Positions 60,553 to 64,000 of a DNA stretch of 64,000 nt are shown piece after piece. Within the stretch, counting starts at the first letter, position 1; every line of letters starts with the position of its first letter. Under the pieces are notes generated by a model. It was given only the letters and a program-made list of their open reading frames with translations, did not search any database and had not been told where the DNA came from. This DNA comes from Reyranella sp. (GTDB taxonomy: Bacteria > Pseudomonadota > Alphaproteobacteria > Reyranellales > Reyranellaceae), in the NCBI GenBank assembly GCA_030684475.1, contig JAUXWB010000156.1, positions 1 through 64,000 on the forward strand, written 5' to 3'. Made by a program: the position numbers and the translations under genes.

Positions 60553-61569
60553 TCAGTTGCCGCGGATTTTCTTGAGCTCCTCTTCCAGCGCGGCATACAG
60601 CGCCTTGCCGTTGGCGTGCTCCTTCTTCCACTTCTCGACGATCGGCATCAGGGTCTTCTCCCAGTTCGCGCGCTCGCCGGCGTCGAGTTCGATGATGGTG
60701 TTGCGGCCGGTGGCGCGGGCATCGGCCAGCGACTTCGCGCCCACGATGTCGTAGTTCTTGGCGATGTTCTCGGCGATCCATTCGCCGGTGATGCCGTCGA
60801 TCGCCTTGCGCAGGTCGGGCGGAAGCTGCTCGTAGCGCTGCTTGTTCATCGCGATCATGACCGGCGTGACGCCGAGCGGGACCATGACGTGGTGGCTGGT
60901 CACCGGCGTGACGCGGAAGCTGTTCATCGACTCCCAGCCGAGCAAGGTGCCATCGATCAGGCGCCGGCTCAGCGACTCGGCGGTCTGGGTGACCGCGATG
61001 CTGCCGACCGGCGTCGCGCCGAGCGCGGTGACGATCTCCGACTGGATCGAGGTGGCGGCGCGGATCTTCTTGCCCTTGAGGTCGGGCAGCGCGGCATAGG
61101 GGAAGGTAAGTTGGAGGTTGTAGGCCGACGTCGTCGCCAGCCCGAGCACCTTGACCTTGTCGTAACCGCGCAGCAGGCCGCGCTCGAACAGGCGCTGGTG
61201 CGCGAGGGCGGCCTCGCGTGTGGTGCGGATGACGAGCGGCAGCTCGAGCAGCGAGTTGTCGGGGAACTCACCGGGCGTGTAGCTCTGCACGATGAACGAG
61301 ATGTCGAGCACGCCGTCGAGCACGAGTTGGAGCTGCTGCGCCGGGTTGCGCCCCAGCGTGCCGCCGGGGAAGAGTTGGATCTCGAGCCGCCCGCCGGTTT
61401 CCTTCTTGACCCGTTCGGCCATCGGTACGAACAGGTCGCTGTGCGTCATCGACTGCGCCGGCAGGAAGTGGCCGAGCTTCAGACGGACGGTGTCCTGGGC
61501 ACCGGCGGCACCGGCGAGCCCGAACGTGGCGGCGGCGAATAGCAGCCCGAACAACAGCTTAAGCTTCAT
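60553..61569 (-). CDS. dctP: TRAP transporter substrate-binding protein DctP
   Basis: 338 residues from ATG 61569 (GGGAGGATCGAC upstream). A signal peptide (LKLLFGLLFAAATFGLAGAAGA) leads a DctP-type periplasmic binding protein: 'VRLKLGHFLPAQSMTHSDLFVPMAERVKKETGGRLEIQLFPGGTLG', 'KGKKIRAATSIQSEIVTALGATPVGS' including the ligand-anchoring Arg. The ligand is most likely an organic acid. The start overlaps the end of the tetR gene by 11 bp. Confidence 0.92.
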   Translation of the reverse strand: MKLKLLFGLLFAAATFGLAGAAGAQDTVRLKLGHFLPAQSMTHSDLFVPMAERVKKETGGRLEIQLFPGGTLGRNPAQQLQLVLDGVLDISFIVQSYTPGEFPDNSLLELPLVIRTTREAALAHQRLFERGLLRGYDKVKVLGLATTSAYNLQLTFPYAALPDLKGKKIRAATSIQSEIVTALGATPVGSIAVTQTAESLSRRLIDGTLLGWESMNSFRVTPVTSHHVMVPLGVTPVMIAMNKQRYEQLPPDLRKAIDGITGEWIAENIAKNYDIVGAKSLADARATGRNTIIELDAGERANWEKTLMPIVEKWKKEHANGKALYAALEEELKKIRGN

Positions 61570-62236
61570 GTCGATCCTCCCTCGATGATTGCCGGCTGGC
61601 ACGCCGGCGACGCGTTCTATTGGCGGGGCGCGGCTCGGCACGCGGCCGCGCTCCGCGGTTGATCATTCTCATGGTGCTGTCGAACAGGGACTCGAGCGGC
61701 CAATCCGGCGGCAGGACGCCGGAGAGATGAAGCAGGATGGCGCCATGGGTAGCTGCCCACATCACGTGGCTGAGCTCCTCCGCATCGCCCTCCAGCAGCC
61801 CGGCATCGATCAACGCCGCGTTCTGGCGCACGATCACCTCGCGCGCCCGCATACGGTGCCGCGTCAGTTCGGGGTAGTTCACTTCGTCGGGCTGGCCGAC
61901 ATCGTACATCAGCCGGTAGAGGTCGGGCTCGGCACAGGCGAAACTCAGGAAGGTCCGGCCGACGGCGCGGGCGCGGGCGACCGGATCGGTCTGGCTGGCG
62001 TAGGCATCCTCCAGCAGGTCGGCGAAGCGGCGAAATGCGTCGGCACGCACCGCGGCGATGATCTCTTGCCGGTCGCGGAAATAGCGATAGGGCGTCATCG
62101 GCGAGCAGCCGAGATCCGCCGCCAGACGGCGCATGGTGACGCCCTGCAGGCCGTCGCGCGAAAAGCGGCGCACCGCCGCCTTGCACAGGCGTGCGCGAAA
62201 CGCAGCGACTTCGGACGCGTTCAGACCGCGCGGCAT
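61559..62236 (-). CDS. TetR-family transcriptional regulator
   Basis: 225 residues with an N-terminal helix-turn-helix ('RRFSRDGLQGVTMRRLAADLGCSPMTPYRYFRDRQEIIAAV', residues about 23-63) and a helical ligand domain containing 'CAEPDLYRLMYDVG'. The C-terminus is Arg-rich. As first gene of the TRAP operon, overlapping dctP, it probably senses the transported substrate and represses its own operon. A palindrome TTTAC-acc-GTAAA lies 35 bases upstream of its start. The GGGGAGG site is unusually close to the ATG. Confidence 0.88.
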   Translation of the reverse strand: MPRGLNASEVAAFRARLCKAAVRRFSRDGLQGVTMRRLAADLGCSPMTPYRYFRDRQEIIAAVRADAFRRFADLLEDAYASQTDPVARARAVGRTFLSFACAEPDLYRLMYDVGQPDEVNYPELTRHRMRAREVIVRQNAALIDAGLLEGDAEELSHVMWAATHGAILLHLSGVLPPDWPLESLFDSTMRMINRGARPRAEPRPANRTRRRRASRQSSREDRHEA

Positions 62237-62327
62237 CCTCCCCTACTCCACGGCTCGTTGTTTTCTATTTTTTACACCGTAAATCACCAAGGCCGGCCAG
62301 GCAAGCGGACAATTTCGCGTCCGCCGG
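62237..62327 (-). promoter_or_regulatory. tetR-TRAP operon upstream region with palindrome
   Basis: The stretch before the tetR start is AT-rich ('ttgttttctattttttacaccgtaaatcacc'). It includes TTTACACCGTAAA (62271-62283), a 5-bp-arm palindrome that could be the TetR-family operator. A promoter reading leftward is expected here; exact hexamers are unclear. It is also the 3' flank of the VWA gene. Confidence 0.5.
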
Positions 62328-63032
62328 TCACTTCATCTGGTTGGTCAACAGCGCCGCGGCGCCGCCTTGGTCCCTGCCGTATTTCAGCAAGGCCGACCGT
62401 CCGCCGGCGGCATAGGCGGCGACCGCACCCAGCAGGCGCTTGAGCTGGTCCGGGCTCGAGCGGTCGAACTTGCAATAGGCGCCGCGCGTCAGCTTGGCGA
62501 TCTGCGGAAACAGCCGGGACGCGGCGCGGTCATCGCCTTCCTGGAAAACGAACACCGGCAGGCCGAGCAGCCCGAGTTGGCCCGCCTCGTGGCCGACGGC
62601 ATCGACATCCTCCTCGCAGCAGTCGCCGACGAACACGACGGCATCGAGTCGGCTCTCGCGGCGCTGCTCGCCGGCATAGCGTAACATCCTGCTGATCTGC
62701 GTCCGGCCGGCGAGACAGCGCACAGCGCCCATCAGACGCGCGAGTTCGCGACCATCGGATGTCCACTTGCTGACCTTGAACTCGTCGAAGCCGCGATAGA
62801 AGGCGAGCCTCACGTCGAGGCCGCCTAGCGCATCGGCGGCAACGAACATCTCGCCCTGGATGGTGCAGGCATGGTCCCAGGTCGGTTCGCGGCTCGCCGT
62901 CGCGTCCATGGCGAACAGAAGACGGCCACGGCTACCGGGCGCGCGATTCGCCGGCAGGCTGCCCACCTGCTTCACGAATGCATCGACCGCTTTCGCACCT
63001 GCGGTAGACGGAACCTTACGATCGTCGGCCAT
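62328..63032 (-). CDS. VWA-domain protein
   Basis: 234 residues from ATG 63032 (GGAGAGGG upstream); the track start adds 35 unsupported residues. 'LLFAMDATASREPTWD' holds a MIDAS-like DxTxS sequence, and 'AVVFVGDCCEEDVDAVG' matches the later VWA strand, so a metal-dependent adhesion or interaction domain is likely. It has no signal peptide or membrane helix, hence is probably cytosolic. Similar small VWA proteins occur in alphaproteobacteria without known function. Its C-terminal codons recur at 58071-58105. Confidence 0.75.
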   Translation of the reverse strand: MADDRKVPSTAGAKAVDAFVKQVGSLPANRAPGSRGRLLFAMDATASREPTWDHACTIQGEMFVAADALGGLDVRLAFYRGFDEFKVSKWTSDGRELARLMGAVRCLAGRTQISRMLRYAGEQRRESRLDAVVFVGDCCEEDVDAVGHEAGQLGLLGLPVFVFQEGDDRAASRLFPQIAKLTRGAYCKFDRSSPDQLKRLLGAVAAYAAGGRSALLKYGRDQGGAAALLTNQMK

Positions 63033-63108
63033 AACTTTTGACCCTCTCCAGCGTGTTGAATATGGTGCGCGCCGCGGCCAAGGACCAGCCCGAGGGCGCC
63101 ACCAAAGC

Positions 63109-64000
63109 ATGACCGGAAACGCCCCCACCTTCGCCACCTTGCTGCTACGGGTCTTCCTGCCGTTCGCTCTGGCGTATTTCCTCTCCTACATCTTCCGCGG
63201 CGTGAACGCGGTGATCTTCCCCTATCTCGAGCGCGATGTCGGGATCACCGCCGGCGATCTCGGCCTGCTCACTTCGGCCTTCTTCCTGTTCTTCGCCGGC
63301 TGCCAGCCGATCCTGGGTGTCATGCTCGACCGCTACGGGCCACGCCGCGTGCAGACCGTGCTGATGGTCACCGCGGCAGTGGGTTCCGCGATGTTCGGAC
63401 TGGCGGCATCGCTGCCGGAGCTGATCGTCGCCCGCGTCCTGATCGGCCTCGGCTTCGCCGGTGGACTGATGGCCGCGATCAAGGCGATCACGCTCTGGTA
63501 TCCGCCGGAGCGCTGGGGCCTGATCACCGGCTTCCACATGATGGCGGGCGGCCTGGGCTCGATGGCGGCTACGCTGCCGATACAGTGGTCACTCTCCGTC
63601 ATGAGCTGGCAGGGCCTGTTCTTCTGGCTGGCCGGCATCTGCCTCGTCACCGCGGCGCTGCTGTTCACCGTCGTGCCGGAGCGCGGATCGAGCGGCGCCA
63701 AGGGCACCCTGCGCGAGCAGTTCCGCGCCACCGCCATCGTGCTGACCGACGGCTTCTACTGGCGCATCCAGCCGCTGCTCGCCGTCCAGCAGCTCGCCTT
63801 CATCGGCTGCATCACGCTGTGGATCGGGCCCTGGCTGCGCGACGTCGGCGGCGTCGCCGATGCAGATGCGCGCGCCGACATCCAGCTCTACACCACGGCC
63901 GTCATGACCCTGGGCTTTGCGTCGAGCGGCGTGATCGCCAACGCCTTTCGCCGCATCGGCGTTGGCGACTTTGTTTCGGCCAGCCTCATGAGCGTGCTGT
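63109..64000 (+). CDS. MFS transporter (partial, runs off the window)
   Basis: An open frame from ATG 63109 to the window end (297 residues so far), not in the ORF track because it has no stop. It shows successive hydrophobic helices and the MFS loop-2/3 motif 'GVMLDRYGPRRVQT' (GxxxDRxGxRR), plus 'VARVLIGLGFAGGLMAAIKAI' in helix 4. It belongs to the major facilitator superfamily, probably an anion/organic-acid symporter type. It is divergent from the VWA gene. Substrate unknown. Confidence 0.85.
   Translation, partial: MTGNAPTFATLLLRVFLPFALAYFLSYIFRGVNAVIFPYLERDVGITAGDLGLLTSAFFLFFAGCQPILGVMLDRYGPRRVQTVLMVTAAVGSAMFGLAASLPELIVARVLIGLGFAGGLMAAIKAITLWYPPERWGLITGFHMMAGGLGSMAATLPIQWSLSVMSWQGLFFWLAGICLVTAALLFTVVPERGSSGAKGTLREQFRATAIVLTDGFYWRIQPLLAVQQLAFIGCITLWIGPWLRDVGGVADADARADIQLYTTAVMTLGFASSGVIANAFRRIGVGDFVSASLMSVL

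Noticed and set aside
58827-61542. 446- and 595-residue plus-strand ORFs
   Set aside because: Antisense shadows of the TRAP transporter genes.
1-64000. tRNA, rRNA, CRISPR, insertion sequence or phage genes
   Set aside because: Scanning for tRNA T-loop-like sequences, regularly spaced direct repeats and transposase or integrase motifs gave nothing convincing.

Overview
The window is a high-GC bacterial chromosome segment. The surA-pdxA-rsmA and gmk-yicC neighbourhoods, a DctPQM TRAP transporter and the overall codon bias point to an alphaproteobacterium, possibly a Rhodospirillales or Reyranella-like lineage; the genus is a guess. No rRNA, tRNA, CRISPR array or intact insertion sequence was found.

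About 0.5-51.5 kb is one very large surface-carbohydrate (LPS, capsule or EPS) locus with islands of genes on both strands. From left to right it holds: a radical SAM/SPASM protein, a phospholipase D-family protein and a TPR protein (0.5-5.1 kb); a minus-strand heptose-type operon with HAD phosphatase, epimerase, GmhA-like isomerase, a reversed-order HldE-like fusion, a C-methyltransferase and a WbuC-type cupin (5.2-11 kb); a tightly overlapping plus-strand operon with an APH-type kinase, split transketolase, two tandem DegT aminotransferases, two 'sporadic carbohydrate cluster' proteins, a methyltransferase and an epimerase (11.1-19 kb); a Gfo/Idh/MocA oxidoreductase and two methyltransferases (19-22.9 kb); an AT-richer block of membrane proteins including two small TM plus winged-helix-like proteins (22.9-26.2 kb); a flippase-like LPG_synthase_TM protein, a 1190-residue GT2-membrane fusion and a nucleotidyltransferase-GmhB fusion (26.3-32.3 kb); an aldo/keto reductase, a B12-type radical SAM enzyme and an epimerase (32.2-36.4 kb); two separate E1 alpha/beta ThDP-enzyme pairs with methyltransferases and an SDR (36.4-44.7 kb); and a GDP-sugar module with 4,6-dehydratase, HddA-type kinase, NUDIX hydrolase and RmlC-like epimerase, followed by an AGE epimerase and methyltransferases (44.9-51.6 kb).

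Read together, the GmhA-like isomerase, HddA-like kinase, GmhB-nucleotidyltransferase fusion, GDP-mannose-dehydratase-like and RmlC-like proteins could make a GDP-(6-deoxy)-heptose. Three split ThDP enzymes without E2/E3 partners, plus numerous SAM methyltransferases, suggest a glycan with branched-chain and methylated sugars.

From 51.7 kb the content becomes housekeeping: surA, pdxA, rsmA, an acyltransferase with a striking palindrome-in-promoter, gmk, yicC and an SDR. After a repeat-rich 0.6-kb gap come a dctM-dctQ-dctP-tetR operon, a VWA-domain protein and the start of an MFS transporter. A repeat of about 160 bp at the left end (10-170) recurs in inverted orientation at 58.1-58.3 kb, including 59 identical bases, so it brackets the carbohydrate locus plus the surA-yicC block.
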